Source of the DNA: Sialis fuliginosa
Taxonomy: Eukaryota; Arthropoda; Insecta; Megaloptera; Sialidae
Reading direction: 5' to 3'
DNA: 64,000 nt
Assembly (NCBI GenBank): GCA_961205875.1
Contig: OY540814.1
Span: 28,402,151-28,466,150, forward strand
Shown: positions 42,596-53,865 of the stretch, piece by piece
Layout of the letters: each line of letters begins with the position of its first letter
Position numbering within the stretch: the stretch's first letter is position 1
Notes under the pieces: generated by a model
Database searches by the model: none
The model's input: only the letters and a program-made list of their open reading frames with translations
Told to the model about the DNA's origin: nothing
Made by a program: the position numbers and the translations under genes

Positions 42596-43276
42596 GACAT
42601 ATTTAATACTTTAACAAACCGATCCATTAAATTTTTTAACAAAACTTAAAATCATTTTTCTGCAATTTCTTCAGTAGGTACCTATTTAAAAAAATGATTA
42701 TATGCATAGACATAAATGTCACAAACTGATCTCCCAAACAAATTAATCATTTCCCGGCATTCCAGCAGCTTACTCGAGCAGCTATGAATCGTGATCCGAC
42801 CTCCCCAGTCCCCGCCAGAAAGCATCTGGCAAGGTGAGATCGGCCACGTATAATAACACAACGACCTCTTCTTGTTCAATGATCAGGTTCACCTCTTACA
42901 CGTACCATAAACGTCGCTATTCAATTTCTGTAATCGATACCGTGTAAGAAACGGGCGCCGGCTGCACGTGACGTGCCCCCCCCCTTCCTCCCCCCTTCGT
43001 AGTATGTACCTACACCGGCAATCAATCATTGCCGACGCCCGTTATTGGTCTTGAATGATGTTCATCGCGGATCCATTACCTGCGAGTTTGTGCAGATGAT
43101 GGATTTGAAGGTCATTCGCGCTGCGTGTACAGAAATCACCTTTGCGAGTGTGTGTTATCATCACACACACACACACAAACACACACGCGCGCACACGTTT
43201 AAACCAGTGCTGGATTCAAAATTTGATTTTGATCGAAATGGGAGCGACCATTAATTATGAAGGATGATTTTCGAAA
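42596..43276. other. Unique GC-rich islet with (AC)n
   Basis: 42700-43140 is one of the longest non-repetitive GC-richer segments (CATCTGGCAAGGTGAGATCG; GAAACGGGCGCCGGCTGCAC; a C-rich tract at 42977-43005). (AC)n is at 43158-43195. Short frames on both strands lack motifs. It is a good candidate for host regulatory or exonic sequence, but I cannot name it. Confidence 0.4.
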
Positions 43277-43690
43277 TTTTCCACCCTCTCCTCTATATTA
43301 ATAACATTTTTTTTATGTATATGTTTTATAGTAGTAAAGTATTGTTATATAAAGTAAATAACAAAACTGAAATCAACTATTTGCAACTATTTTAACTTTT
43401 CAACTATTTTTAAACTATTTGCCTTATTTTTTTTGATCCAACGTTAAAAATGTTCTAGTTTTATATATTTATATATTTTCCACCCTATCCTCTATATTAA
43501 TAACATTTTTTATGTATATGTTTTATAGTAGTAAAGTATTGTTATATAAAGTAAATAACAAAACTGAAATCAACTATTTGCAACTATTTTAACTTTTCAA
43601 CTATTTTTAAACTATTTGCCTTATTTTTTTTGATCCAACGTTAAAAATGTTCTAGTTTTATATATTTTTATAGATGTTAATGTTGTAATT
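43277..43690 (+). repeat. 209-bp tandem duplication
   Basis: CCACCCTCTCCTCTATATTA (43281) recurs as CCACCCTATCCTCTATATTA (43490), and everything between is repeated almost perfectly (TAGTAGTAAAGTATTGTTAT, TTTTTTGATCCAACGTTAAA). A very recent duplication. Confidence 0.85.
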
Positions 43691-43976
43691 TGACATATTT
43701 ATTTGTTTTTCCTTTTTTTTTTTTAGCTTCTCAAATCAATCTAGAATCGCATAACATGTTTTCCTCGAAAATTTCAGATTTGACACTTTTTACTAATACG
43801 TTAATGTCACTAATTATTGATTAAATCGAAAAAAAAATTATTATTGTAAAAAAATATGTTACAATTTCACAACTATTTTGATTAAAAAAAAACTATTTGC
43901 CAACTATTTTACAGAAAAAAAATCAACTATATAGTAACTATTTCATTAAAAATAACAACTATTTTTCCAATCTCTA
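43691..43976 (+). mobile_element. hAT-MITE relative, right end
   Basis: AACTATTTTTCCAATCTCTA ends at 43976, preceded by CATTAAAAATAACAACT and further CAACTAT motifs. The left TAGAGATTGG terminus is not found. ACTATTT motifs continue back through the 209-bp duplication, which may belong to a longer version of the element. Confidence 0.6.
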
Positions 43977-44023
43977 CTTATTAGTTAATTTATCAATTAT
44001 ATGATATTAATTTTTACAATTAA

Positions 44024-44786
44024 GGATGTATGGCACGTACAGTCTGAGTCAAAAATAATGTAAATGTAGATGCAATGAATGATCAAAATCAAGTTATCAA
44101 TTATTCACTTTAAATGCTTTTAAGAAAGTCAAATTGGTTTATATACTACATAGACTATAAAAATACTTTTGTTTAAAACCTTATTTCTCATGATTGACTG
44201 TTATTTTAGAATTTTAGCCAAAAAATTAATATTTGTGTTGATAATACGAAAAAATTTTATTCTGAATTCATCTGTCAGATATAAAAACAAAAGAAGTATA
44301 TTGTATTGATATAAATGATATAAATTAAAATATTTTTAAATAACACTATTTACAACATATGTGGAACATACAAATGTAATGAAAATAACAATATTAGTAC
44401 TTCATATGCTTTACATATATGAAAAAATATGTAATAAAAACAAATCATTACATTTCAGTACGCCATTTTTTTATATAATTTTTTTTTCTCACAATTTAGT
44501 TCTGTATGTGTATAATTTGTTTTATGAAACTTGTTGCTAAATATGTAAGTGACGTGTTGTGAAAATTTCAGATTTTACTCGATGCTTGAACCATGTGTTT
44601 TATTGGACTTTAACCGTAAATACACCATTCTGCCATAAGAGCCAATGTTAATTTATAAAAATAATAACTTTGAAACTATGGTGTAAAACCTTTTGAAATT
44701 TTGTGTGGGTACTTAAGATTTATAAAGGAGTAAATTCTCCAAATTTCAACTATTTCTCGTTAAAATTAGATACCTGCCATACATCC
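44024..44786. mobile_element. TTAA-flanked element T (763 bp)
   Basis: TTAA at 44020-44023 and 44787-44790 flank inverted termini GGATGTATGGCACGTA and TACCTGCCATACATCC (15 of 16 match). The interior is AT-rich and non-coding. The target TTAA and short inverted repeats fit the piggyBac/Kolobok-type group. Confidence 0.75.
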
Positions 44787-44790
44787 TTAA

Positions 44791-45024
44791 TCTAAAGCCA
44801 GTCCTGTATATTTATGTGTAATATAGTTCACTCTTTAAATGTATTAGGGGTGAATGGTATAGTAGGTAGTTGAGAAATTCCTTATAGTGTCCAATGAATA
44901 TTTCACTTTATTGATTCAATTTTGTTCTTCAGTGTTCGATGATTGATTTATCACAACGATTTTACTATAATATATTGACCAGTTTTCACTTTTGATACAT
45001 TCAAAATCATTCGACATAATTATA
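44791..45024. other. AT-rich DNA, nothing recognised
   Basis: Short unique spacer between two elements. Confidence 0.35.
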
Positions 45025-45319
45025 CAGTGTATTTCAAGTTAACGATGTGTGATTGGTGCATTTTGAAATGCCGCCTCGAAACTAACTGATAAATTTTAAA
45101 TTAATCAACAGTATTTTGTTCTCAACTTTAATTTCATTAATTTAAGCATCCTAGATAAAATTATAATAATATTTTTTGGCAGATATAAATTTAAAAACAA
45201 AATACCTAAATTTTGTGGCGGCATTTCAAAATTCACCAATCACACATCGTTAAATTCGATCAAAGATTACTACAACACTTCTAATTGTCCCCATGGCTTA
45301 ATCAACTTGGAATACACAG
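45025..45319. mobile_element. TA1 mariner-type MITE, copy 3
   Basis: TA, then CAGTGTATTTCAAGTTAACG, to TCAACTTGGAATACACAG and TA (45320-45321). The left inverted segment has lost about 80 bp relative to 40568-40976, so the hairpin is asymmetric. Confidence 0.8.
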
Positions 45320-45321
45320 TA

Positions 45322-45871
45322 TAATAATAATGTGATGAAATAATTCTATAGCTATTCATAATTTAATCGGAAGAAAACAAAATATTTTTAACAGAAGGTA
45401 AATATAAAATTTCAAACAACATTATATTTTTCTAAGAGGAATAGAAGTATTTTTTTTACTTTGAGTGTTTCCTGCACATATATTTTTATGTATGCTCTTA
45501 AATTATGTCTCCTCTAATATGAAAGACGTTTATTAATAAGATGAAAGGAGTACTTTCATATTTATTATCAAAATAACATTATTTCCGAACGTAAAACTTT
45601 GAATGCTGATATATTATTAATATTATTTATAATCTTGAAATATTTTTAAATGTCTTCACAAAACATTATCTTTTATTAACTAAAATTACATTTTTTACTC
45701 CTAATCTGATAGTTCGGTAATATTAACATTTCATTGTAAAGATAACGATAGGGAAGTTGCTAATGAGCTGATCCTAATAACATTTTTTTCTAGAATGAGC
45801 TTATGATAAGTATTCAAAATAATTTTTATTATTTAAAGAAAAAATATGTTTTTTTGATAAGTATGCACGAG
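45322..45871. other. AT-rich DNA, nothing recognised
   Basis: No repeat match and no coding frame. Confidence 0.35.
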
Positions 45872-45874
45872 TTA

Positions 45875-46365
45875 GGCGGCTATTACACTATCAAAGAAAT
45901 ATGATAAAATTTCTTTGATCAAAGAAATATGACAGTGTATGTTAATAAGTCAACTTTTACAATATTTACCGTCATAATATTTCTATGATCATTGTTAATG
46001 ACAGTCTCTTATGTTTGATCAAAGTTTTTTGACGTCAAAAAAAATGGCGACTACCAAGTTATCACTGACAGTTATAGTTATATAATTATTAATATATGAA
46101 TATCAACAAAATCCAGTATTATATGATAATCTTCTTATTGATTATAAAAAACCACAATACACGGTTGTAAATTCAAATCTCGATCGCGTCAATTGACGAA
46201 CATCCACGCACTGATATTCAAAAGGCACCAAAAAATATCCCTAGATAATATTATCAAATATTTTATGTAGTGTAATAGAACAAAATCTCGTATTTTATCA
46301 AAGAAATATGATCAAATCTTTGTCAAAGATCTTTGACATATTTATTTGATAGTGTAATAGCCGCC
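45875..46365. mobile_element. PIF/Harbinger-type MITE, copy 1 (491 bp)
   Basis: Inverted termini are GGCGGCTATTACACTATCAA and TTGATAGTGTAATAGCCGCC, flanked by TTA on both sides (45872-45874, 46366-46368). A 3-bp TTA target and GGC... ends fit PIF/Harbinger. The interior carries TTTCTTTGATCAAAGAAA palindromes and ATGGCGACTACCAAGTTATC, which starts only a short frame. The second copy at 55561-56046 is highly similar. Confidence 0.85.
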
Positions 46366-46391
46366 TTAATCAACTTGGAATACACTGTATA
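46366..46391 (-). mobile_element. TA1 right-end fragment
   Basis: TTAATCAACTTGGAATACAC then TGTATA is the right terminus of TA1, directly abutting the Harbinger-type MITE. The matching left piece of TA1 is not on the other side. Confidence 0.75.
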
Positions 46392-46915
46392 AACACAAAC
46401 GTGTCAAAATTTTTGGTAAAATTGCAATGAAAACAAATTTCCAAATATACAAAACAGCTTGCTAGCTTTTCTTGCTTGATCGACTTTCGAACAAGCAGGG
46501 TACCTCTACCTACTGTCACGTTATTCCCGTCTGTTGTACAGACATACACACAACATGTACCTTGTCCCCAATCCAATCTCAGCGGCATTGATTGCTCGCC
46601 CCCTCGGGGTGATTTAATCTGCCCGGGGCTCAACACCTGAGTACATTGTGTCCGTCTGCATAATGGCCAGTAAAACTAAATGGAATTGCTTGCCTAATGT
46701 GACGCGCGCGGCAGCTATGTGTGTATTGATAAGTCGTCTGTGCGGGGCCACATCTGGTGCGCTGAATTTGCCTGAATTAGTTTTGTGTTACGGTGCTTGT
46801 ATGTATGTATGTGCGAAGGGGGGAGGGGGTGAGTGGGTAGGTGGGGGTAAAACTATTACTTGTGGATGTATGTTCATATACGAAAAAACTGTGGATAGTT
46901 TTATCTTAAATTAAT
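46392..46915. other. Unique GC islet with G-rich tract
   Basis: 46480-46800 contains CCCCTCGGGGTGATTTAATC and GTGACGCGCGCGGCAGCTAT. 46817-46852 is G-rich (GGGGGGAGGGGGTGAGTGGG), G4-prone. Two 88-codon frames on opposite strands adjoin at 46640 but show no domain. 46370-46399 of the minus frame is TA1 sequence, arguing against it being coding. Confidence 0.4.
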
Positions 46916-47539
46916 GTTAGTTAACTGGAGTCTGGAATATGAAACCAAAATAATTTTTAACGTGATATACAGCCTTAATAATTTTATTTTCTCCGAACCT
47001 CAATACGATATTTTTAGAGTTCCGTAGAAAACTAGGAACTATTATAGTTTCGGTTAGTCCGTCTGTCTGTCTGTATATACTTGTATCTACAATTTGTTTT
47101 TGATACAGCACCTTATTTTTACATAAAACAAAAATTTTAATTATTATTTTTTTTTTTTGGCCTTCCATGCTACATGATTTAGCCAGGACTCTTAATTATT
47201 ATTATTGTAATTTAAACAAAAATTTAAAATATCGAAGTTGAGGGGCGAAGTGCTAAGTAGTGAAGCCCATATTCTACACTTTTACAAAAAAAAAAAAATG
47301 TCATATGAATTTGGCCTTTAATTTTAAGGCTTGTATCTTTATTATTACCTGCTTTTTTTGTATTAAATTATAACTGATTTTTGAGATATCTCTGTAAAAT
47401 ATTTTTTAGGAAATCTTCATTTAAGATGGAAGGTAAAACATAATTTAAATATATTTTTAAATACAGTGATACTTGTTCAAATCGCCCAAATATTATTAAT
47501 AATATAAAAATCATTTTGTGGAAAAATATTGTGTATTTG
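46916..47539. other. AT-rich DNA with a TTCCGTA...GTCCGTCTGTCTG repeat scrap
   Basis: 47019-47080: AGAGTTCCGTAGAAAACTAG, then GTTAGTCCGTCTGTCTGTCT. This motif opens or closes relaxed dispersed repeats in many insects. No other feature. Confidence 0.45.
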
Positions 47540-47795
47540 ATGTAAGTAATCTCAAAAACTATTGGGTCGATTTTGACGAGTCCTGCACCAACGTGTTCCT
47601 TGAAATCATACAATTGTTATAGAGTACATATCATCACGCTATCAGTCAAACAGCTGAGAAGTAAATATTAATAAGTAAGTAACCAAAAATACTATCGGAC
47701 TGATTTTGAAGAAACCTGCACCAACGTGTTGCTTGAAATCTCACGAATGCTATAGGGTACATATCATCACGCTATCGCTCAAAACAGCTGAGCAG
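47540..47795 (+). repeat. Tandem pair from the middle of family N
   Basis: Two units of about 147 bp (ATTGGGTCGATTTTGACGAG near 47562; TCGGACTGATTTTGAAGAAA near 47695). Each runs through CCTGCACCAACGTGTT, CATATCATCACGCTATC and ACAGCTGAG. The same segment occurs once at 38356-38475. Confidence 0.7.
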
Positions 47796-48459
47796 TATCT
47801 ATTTATATTTTTAATCAGCTTGTTCTATTATATTTTAACAAATTATATCAAACTAAAACAAGTAGATAATAATAAATATATCATACGTATTGAGTTTAAT
47901 TATGAGTATTTTTCATGACATACTGGTGTGTTTAATTTCCTGGCGGTTGTCAGTACCGCGCGCGCACCCCCGTGTGATAGGTGGGTGCTTTGTTTAAATG
48001 CACACGTATTGTTACACTTCCCCTACCTTGGCAGCTTAGCTTACCTAAGTCACCCTCGGGCGCATTCACGGATGCCATCTGTTGTACTTGTCGGCGTGTG
48101 CATGTGTATGTGTGAGCTATGTACCCCCTTCCCCTACTTTTTACATCTCGCGTCTTTCTGATTGTAATGTGGTTCATCGAGGGATGGTAAAATTAGATGC
48201 GATTAAATTAGTGAATTTTCAAAAAAATGTAAAGTTATAATTCTGGATTTAAGTAGATTTTTGGGAGTAGAATTTAAAAAAAATGTATCCCCCTTCCTCT
48301 CTGTGGGGTGAACGTGCAGAAAAATTTGAACTTTTAGTGAATATCTTGAAAACTGCTCAATATTGTAAAAAAATTATATCTGACCAAATGAAAGTTGAAA
48401 ATTTTTTTACAAAAAAATGGTTCTGTTCATTATTTTGTCAAAAAGAGTACCAGAAGTTT
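47796..48459. other. Unique DNA with GC islet at 47940-48175
   Basis: The islet contains GTACCGCGCGCGCACCCCCG and CACCCTCGGGCGCATTCACG. Plus (77 codons) and minus (75 codons) frames overlap fully with no domain. It is a candidate regulatory islet. Confidence 0.4.
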
Positions 48460-48847
48460 GCAAAAAAAAAAATTCAAAATTTCGAGAGCGGTATTTTTTT
48501 TACATAAAATCGTACTGTTTATTTACTGCTATAAAAAAAATCGTAAAAAAAAATCCTTCGTCCATCCGGAGGACAATTACGTATAGAATAAGTGAGAAAA
48601 AATTCAAACCGATCGGCAAAGCCGTTCTCAAGTTACAGTGTATGTATATTACCGACTTCAAAAACATGATTTCGAGAAAAACGCGTTTAAAGTTTTGAGT
48701 ACGATTTGCATGCAGATAAAAAATGTATTTTGGAACTTACACTGAATCGTCTATGGACAGGACATTTATCTGAAATTTTTTGAAATATTCTACTTTGAGA
48801 AAATGCAAAAAAATGGATTTTTCAAAATTCTAACTGGGTCTGCCCCT
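48460..48847 (-). mobile_element. TTAA-flanked element Q, third arm
   Basis: Matches the right arm at 15430-15699 and retains both blocks that are lost singly in the other two (GTCCTGTCCATAG-type and TTGAGTACGATTTGCATGCA). It ends CTGGGTCTGCCCC then TTTAA (TTAA 48848-48851). It is the most complete arm. No opposite arm was found near it. Confidence 0.7.
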
Positions 48848-48851
48848 TTAA

Positions 48852-49190
48852 AAAAAATTACAAATGATTTTTTCGAGCGTCAGATAATTAGTTAATATTT
48901 TTTAAAGAATTTCCTTTATCCACCCCTATTTCCCCTCCCCCTCCTCCACTGCTGCTGCGGCGGATTATGTCTGCATCCAATTTAGACCTGATTGCAATCT
49001 GTGTGTATGAGGCAACACAACTGAATGAGAAACAACAATTTATAACGGGAACAATCGATATGATGCTGTCACGCGACAGACTGATGCCTAATCCCTTTTT
49101 ACCGGGGGCAGGTAAAGTAGACAGACTGGATTATCAACAATTTACCCCCGCTTTATTGTTGATTATTGTGTTATACTTTCTAATGTGATT
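48852..49190. other. Unique moderate-GC islet with a 73-codon frame
   Basis: 48967-49188 is an open frame starting MSASNLDLIAICVYEATQLN in non-repetitive sequence of balanced composition. I recognise no domain and no initiation context beyond ATTATG. Its end becomes hydrophobic in AT-rich sequence. It is one of the less unlikely coding candidates here, still weak. Confidence 0.25.
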
Positions 49191-49434
49191 TTTTTTATTG
49201 TGAACGTGCAAGCGTGCGCATGGGTTTTACTAACGGACAATTGATGAATGGAAATTTGAATAATGGTGTACTTTTTTTGCTCCTAAACTATTGAAATGTG
49301 ATTTATTTTTTTGTATTACCAATATTAACTAATTTTAGCTTAAAATTACATTTGAATTATTTTATCGTATTATCAACAGAACCAATTCTAAATTATCTTC
49401 ACTATGTTTTTAGCATTTAACTATAAGGTAAAGG
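49191..49434. other. AT-rich DNA, nothing recognised
   Basis: No repeat match. Confidence 0.35.
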
Positions 49435-49735
49435 CACCAGTTATGGCCGCTATAAGAGCAAGGTTTTTTTTGGATTAATGGGCTTGTTTTTTGTAATTCT
49501 CATGAACTCATGTTACTAATAAAATAAGTAACACTTTATTTAATCAATTTAATTACCAAAGTCCGCAAATATAGTTTGTGTTTTTTTAAACTATAGCCTT
49601 TTATTTTGTCTATGTTTTTTCTCCAGTAATGGATAAAGTAAAATCAGTAATGAGCACGCAGTATTGAACACTTGTTAATGATTAAAAAAATGATTAGTAC
49701 TACGACACAAAAGATATAATTAAGAAAAAATCGTC
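49435..49735 (+). mobile_element. Family H relative
   Basis: AAGGTAAAGGCACCAGTTAT at the left. The far part (GTAATGAGCACGCAG, TAGTACTACGACACAAAAGA) is the inverted counterpart of 36085-36170. The middle differs from the other H copies, so it is a variant sharing both ends. Confidence 0.5.
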
Positions 49736-49744
49736 AAATTTCTA

Positions 49745-50313
49745 TAAATCTAAATTTATGCAAACGTCAAAAAGACATTTAAAACTTCAAAATGACATTT
49801 AAAACGCCAAAATGACATTTAAAACGTCAAAATGACATTTAAAACGTCAAAATGACATTTAATATATCCAAGCAAATATCAGTTTAGAAAAACAAAACAC
49901 GAATTTTAAAAATCAATTGAGATAAATCTTTGTAAAGGAATATTTTACAACAAACGTTGTAGACCCATATTATAAAAAATTTAATACTCTACAAAAAATA
50001 TTCTATAAAATTTTCACGTAACATGTGTCGTTTTTGAGATATCTTAAAAAAATATATTTTGGGATGTCACGCGTTCCCCTTACACACGATTTTGATTATT
50101 TTGAAATGGGACCGTCCTCAAGCCAGACCCAACCATCCGACTAAGTTTCAACAATATCGGTTCAGTGGTTCATGAGTTATGCGTGTGACAAGGATTCAGG
50201 GGACAGACGGACAGACAGATCAAGTTAAAATTTTGAAATCGGAGAACATTTTCTTGTCTCACTCTGAAACGATCACAAAACTTCACGTATCTTCGATATT
50301 GCGAGAAAGCAAA
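49745..50313 (-). mobile_element. DR1 copy j with five-unit minisatellite
   Basis: Reverse DR1 lacking the right-terminal third. 49760-49862 has five tandem 20-21-bp units of AAATGACATTTAAAACGTCA, the longest array among the DR1 copies here. It ends TTGCGAGAAAGCAAAATTC. Confidence 0.85.
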
Positions 50314-51129
50314 ATTCATTTAAAAAAAAATTGCTTTTCAAATAACGATAAATAACAAAGCATGTCATTCAGAGTAAAACTAATAAAGAGTACATCACGA
50401 GGCAATTATATTCATTATAACAAATGATACATAAACCGCTGATTGTAAGTTACTACCATTAATCAATTAGAACACCTTTTCATGTTTAATCAAAAACAGA
50501 TAAGAACAACACCATTAACGATGTCGACTTGTGCAGCGGCAGCTAGCTGCTAGCTTTGGAAGTGTGGAAATTACCTCATTTATTAGGTGAGGGTGTAGCG
50601 ACCCCTGCGGCTGACACCTCTCCTTTGCACCTGCTGCTACAGAGAGTATTATTGAGTTTGCTTGGGGTCTTGGGTTCGACCTTTCAGCCTACGCCTGGCT
50701 AACGTCACACAAGAATGGCGGACCTAGTTGGAGACTCTACCGCGTATGGGATAATGGTTTAATTTGATTAATTATTTTTATGAGGGAAATAGAAAAAAAA
50801 TGTATGATTTTTTTGTTTTTATTTTTTGTCATATAAAGTAATAAAAATACGGGCATGTGCGAGTAGAAATCGCGCCCTTAGTGTTCCGTATCGTTCTGTT
50901 TTTATTACTAACAAGTAAGTGTGTAGGCGTCTTTGCATATACGTTGTATGAAAGAAACAGCGAAATTAAGTTTGACATGTAATAATTCTACATTGAATTA
51001 AAAATAAATGATTTTTTTCCTTTACTTGTGTTATGAGACCTTCCTCCGTGCCAAATTTCAAGATTTTAGATCAGTGGGAAGCACCCTATACATTTTTATG
51101 ATGAGCCAGTATCAAATAAACTTTGTAAG
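50314..51129. other. Unique DNA with GC islet at 50520-50740
   Basis: The islet has GCAGCGGCAGCTAGCTGCTA, GTAGCGACCCCTGCGGCTG and GGTCTTGGGTTCGACCTTTC. The last resembles a tRNA B-box, but no T-stem or acceptor pairing is possible. It is a candidate host islet. Confidence 0.4.
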
Positions 51130-51391
51130 GCGGTATCTTTTTATTTTATTAAGTTAGAAACTTGAATTTTTTACAGAACTATTTAATATTATTTAGGGCA
51201 TTTGATAGTCTTAAAGTTAATGATGTAAGCTATATTTAAAAAAAAGTTTGAGTCTGTAGGATCGCGACAAGCTAAGATATGAACTATTCAAATTATTTGT
51301 TAATTTATCAATTTTAATTGACATTTTCGGTGATTTTTTTAACATTTTTTTAGGAGGAGAAAGGGCGCCAGATTTGCTAAGGTCGGCACTG
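51130..51391 (-). mobile_element. hS hAT-type element, copy 2 (reverse, one end)
   Basis: The terminus at 51391 reads, reverse-complemented, CAGTGCCGACCTTAGCAAAT, then TGGCGCC. The interior is the reverse complement of the satellite-like unit (AGTTCATATCTTAGCTTGTC, TCGCGATCCTACAGACTC, ATATAGCTTACATCATTAAC). This copy is closer to the 184-bp satellite than 26053-26462 is. The other end is lost. Confidence 0.7.
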
Positions 51392-51890
51392 CATATCAGC
51401 CAGCGTTTGACAAAATATGATATGTTATAGGACATAGGTGGTATAGATATTTCAAAATTGATACATAATTACGAATATAAAAATAACTCCTGTCTGCTAG
51501 CAATTAAAATATTATTAATCTACAGATAAATTTTTTATTGGCAATTTTAAATTAAGAACACACGGGCGAGCTTGGCTGAATGATTATAATATATAGGTCA
51601 GTATAGTTAAAAAAATCAAAAAATACTACCAGATGGCCGTAACTAATATAAATCATTGATGGACATTGTTATTTAAAGTGTGTAGGTTATTTACGAGCAT
51701 TATAAAAGTAGGTTTCTTTCATGGGCGGGTCCACAAAAATTCAAACAGGGGTTGTTTTTTTTCAATAAAATTATTTTATTTTGAAATATCTTATAAATAG
51801 TTAAAATCTAATTTATATTTTTTTAATCATGTATGCACAAATCAAATATTTTAACCAAAAATAGCATTTAATATTAATTTAAACGCTCAA
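51392..51890. other. AT-rich DNA, nothing recognised
   Basis: Short repetitive AT sequence and no coding frame. Confidence 0.35.
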
Positions 51891-52743
51891 TTATAAAACT
51901 ATAATACCTCTACGTCTTATTTTCTTGTATTTTATTCGATAAATTTCACTAAAAAATTTCGAATTTTTGATTTCGTTAAAAGTATGTTTACTATATAGAA
52001 AATGACGTGAAAAGTTGAACTGTTTAAACCGCAGGTCTGTATCTCAAACCGTTCTCGAGATATAGCCTCTCAAAGGTTGAGTTTTTTCAAATTTTTGGAG
52101 AAAAAAGGCCATAACTTTTGAACGTGTGGTCGGAATTGATTTTAGTTGACGGATTTGGAATCAGCGTGTCAAAATCTATATAATGACATGTATAATACCT
52201 TAAAACTCGGAAAAAAAAATTCGCGAAAAATCGAAAAAATTCAAAGGGGTATACCTTAAAAAAATGTCGATTTTTGGCCAAAATTTTTTTTTCGGATTTT
52301 AAAGTATTATACATGTCATTATATAGATTTTGACACGCTGATTTCAAATCCGTCAACTAAAATCAATTCCGACCACGCGTTCAAAAGTTATGGCCTTTTT
52401 TCTCCAAAAATTTGAAAAAACTAAAACTTTGACAGGCTATATCTCGAGAACGGTTTGAGATACAGACCTGCGGTTTGAAACATTCAACTTTTCACGTCAT
52501 TTTCTATACAATAAACATACTTTTAATGAAATCAAAAATTCGAAATTTTTTACTGAAATTTCCTGCAGTAAACTTCAACTCGTCATACAAATATCGACTA
52601 AAATACAAGAAAATAAGACATGGAATCATTTAGTTACTATAGCTTGAACTTAAGGTGTTTCATAACTAGTTTTTTTTGTCTATAGAAGGGGGAGGATTGA
52701 CAAAATATGCTTCTCTTATTAAAAATTTCACGCCTCGCCACTG
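51891..52743. mobile_element. FB foldback palindrome, copy 3 (best right end)
   Basis: Inverted arms of about 330 bp centred near 52250. The one-sided extension, 52620-52743, carries TTCATAACTAGTTTTTTTTG and AGAAGGGGGAGGATTGACAA, and ends CACGCCTCGCCACTG. The end fits the CAGTGGCG hAT-type start in reverse. The 89-codon minus frame starting MTDLKSACQNLYNDM is palindrome-encoded. Confidence 0.85.
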
Positions 52744-53739
52744 CCTGACTCTCCAAGTCTAGATTTACCAAAATACTTTTCAATAGTAATATATTATATT
52801 TTTGTTGAGTTAACTTTATATTAAATGAGGAAGTCGAGTCTCCTTTTGGATCCGGCCATGGTTTGCTCTGATATTTGCAAGCAGTTTTCTCCAATTACAT
52901 AGATGACGCCACATCGCGGTGTGTGCTGAAATCTACTAACACATTACGAATTGATCCGTGGAACGAGTTACACGTGTATGAATATTAATTTGCTTACACG
53001 AATTAGTAACATGTGAAATCAATCGATTTATGAATAATGCTCACATTATGGCGGCGTGATTTAATGAAATTAATGTTACTAAGAAATTCACGTGTGGAAA
53101 TGCTTGAGTTTTTTTTTAAATTTATTTGAGAAAATAGTATAAGGTTATGGAGGCAAATAAGGTTCACCTTAATTAAAAATGCTATATTTCGGGTAATAAG
53201 TTATTTATATTAAAAAGATTATGTAAATGGTAAACTTTCGTTTATTATTAATCTAAAGAAGTATGAAAACCAACTTTTCTTAAATGATTTTTTCATTTTC
53301 AAGACATTTAAAAAAAAGTAACTAACTAACTAACTAATTAGATTAAACATTTTCAGATAATTATAATTTTATTTTGTATGGGAACTATGTTTAAATAAAC
53401 ATTTGGCGTAATGTTTGCTTCATTACAGCTAATAAATAAACAATTAATAGTTTTATTTTAATATTTATTTTTTATCCATAACGTGCCGATGCTGCATCCA
53501 TAGCAGCTGCTAAACTCTCGCCAGACCACGTCATTTCTTCGTTGTAGATGATTTTTTTATAGAACTAATAGTAAATAAATTTTGTTTAGTAAAAACAATA
53601 CCTTTAAGTTAGGTTAGGTAAATAATACAGATTTTTGTATAATAGTCAATAAAACAGGTTTTTAATTTTGCATTTGTCTATATACGCAAAAAAGTATAAC
53701 CTTTGCGCGTACAAATGTCACACACTCATTTTTTTTATC
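52744..53739. other. Mostly unique DNA
   Basis: 52830-52960 is moderate-GC (GAGTCTCCTTTTGGATCCGG). 53475-53535 has GTGCCGATGCTGCATCCATA. An 85-codon minus frame at 52637-52894 starts in unique sequence but ends inside the FB right end, which argues against coding. (AACT)n near 53323. Confidence 0.35.
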
Positions 53740-53860
53740 TAATAAATTTTTCGGGATACAAAGTAGCCTATTTTCTATCTCCCTGCCAAATTTCATTAAG
53801 ATCGGTTCAGGGGTTTAGCTTACATACAGAGACAGACACTCATTCTTATTTATAATGAAT
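53740..53860 (+). mobile_element. Family O, 3' fragment
   Basis: TCGGGATACAAAGTAGCCTA, then CTGCCAAATTTCATTAAGAT, then GGTTCAGGGGTTTAGC and a CAGAGACAGACAC run. Matches the end of the full copy at 58203-58691. Confidence 0.65.
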
Positions 53861-53865
53861 ATTAA

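Noticed and set aside
46021..46080. ATGGCGACTACC start inside the Harbinger-type MITE as a gene start
   Set aside because: The frame is short and the sequence is inside a non-autonomous repeat present twice; at most a relic of the parent element.
50665..50690. GGGTTCGACC B-box-like motif
   Set aside because: No A-box and no pairing arms; it lies in a unique GC islet.
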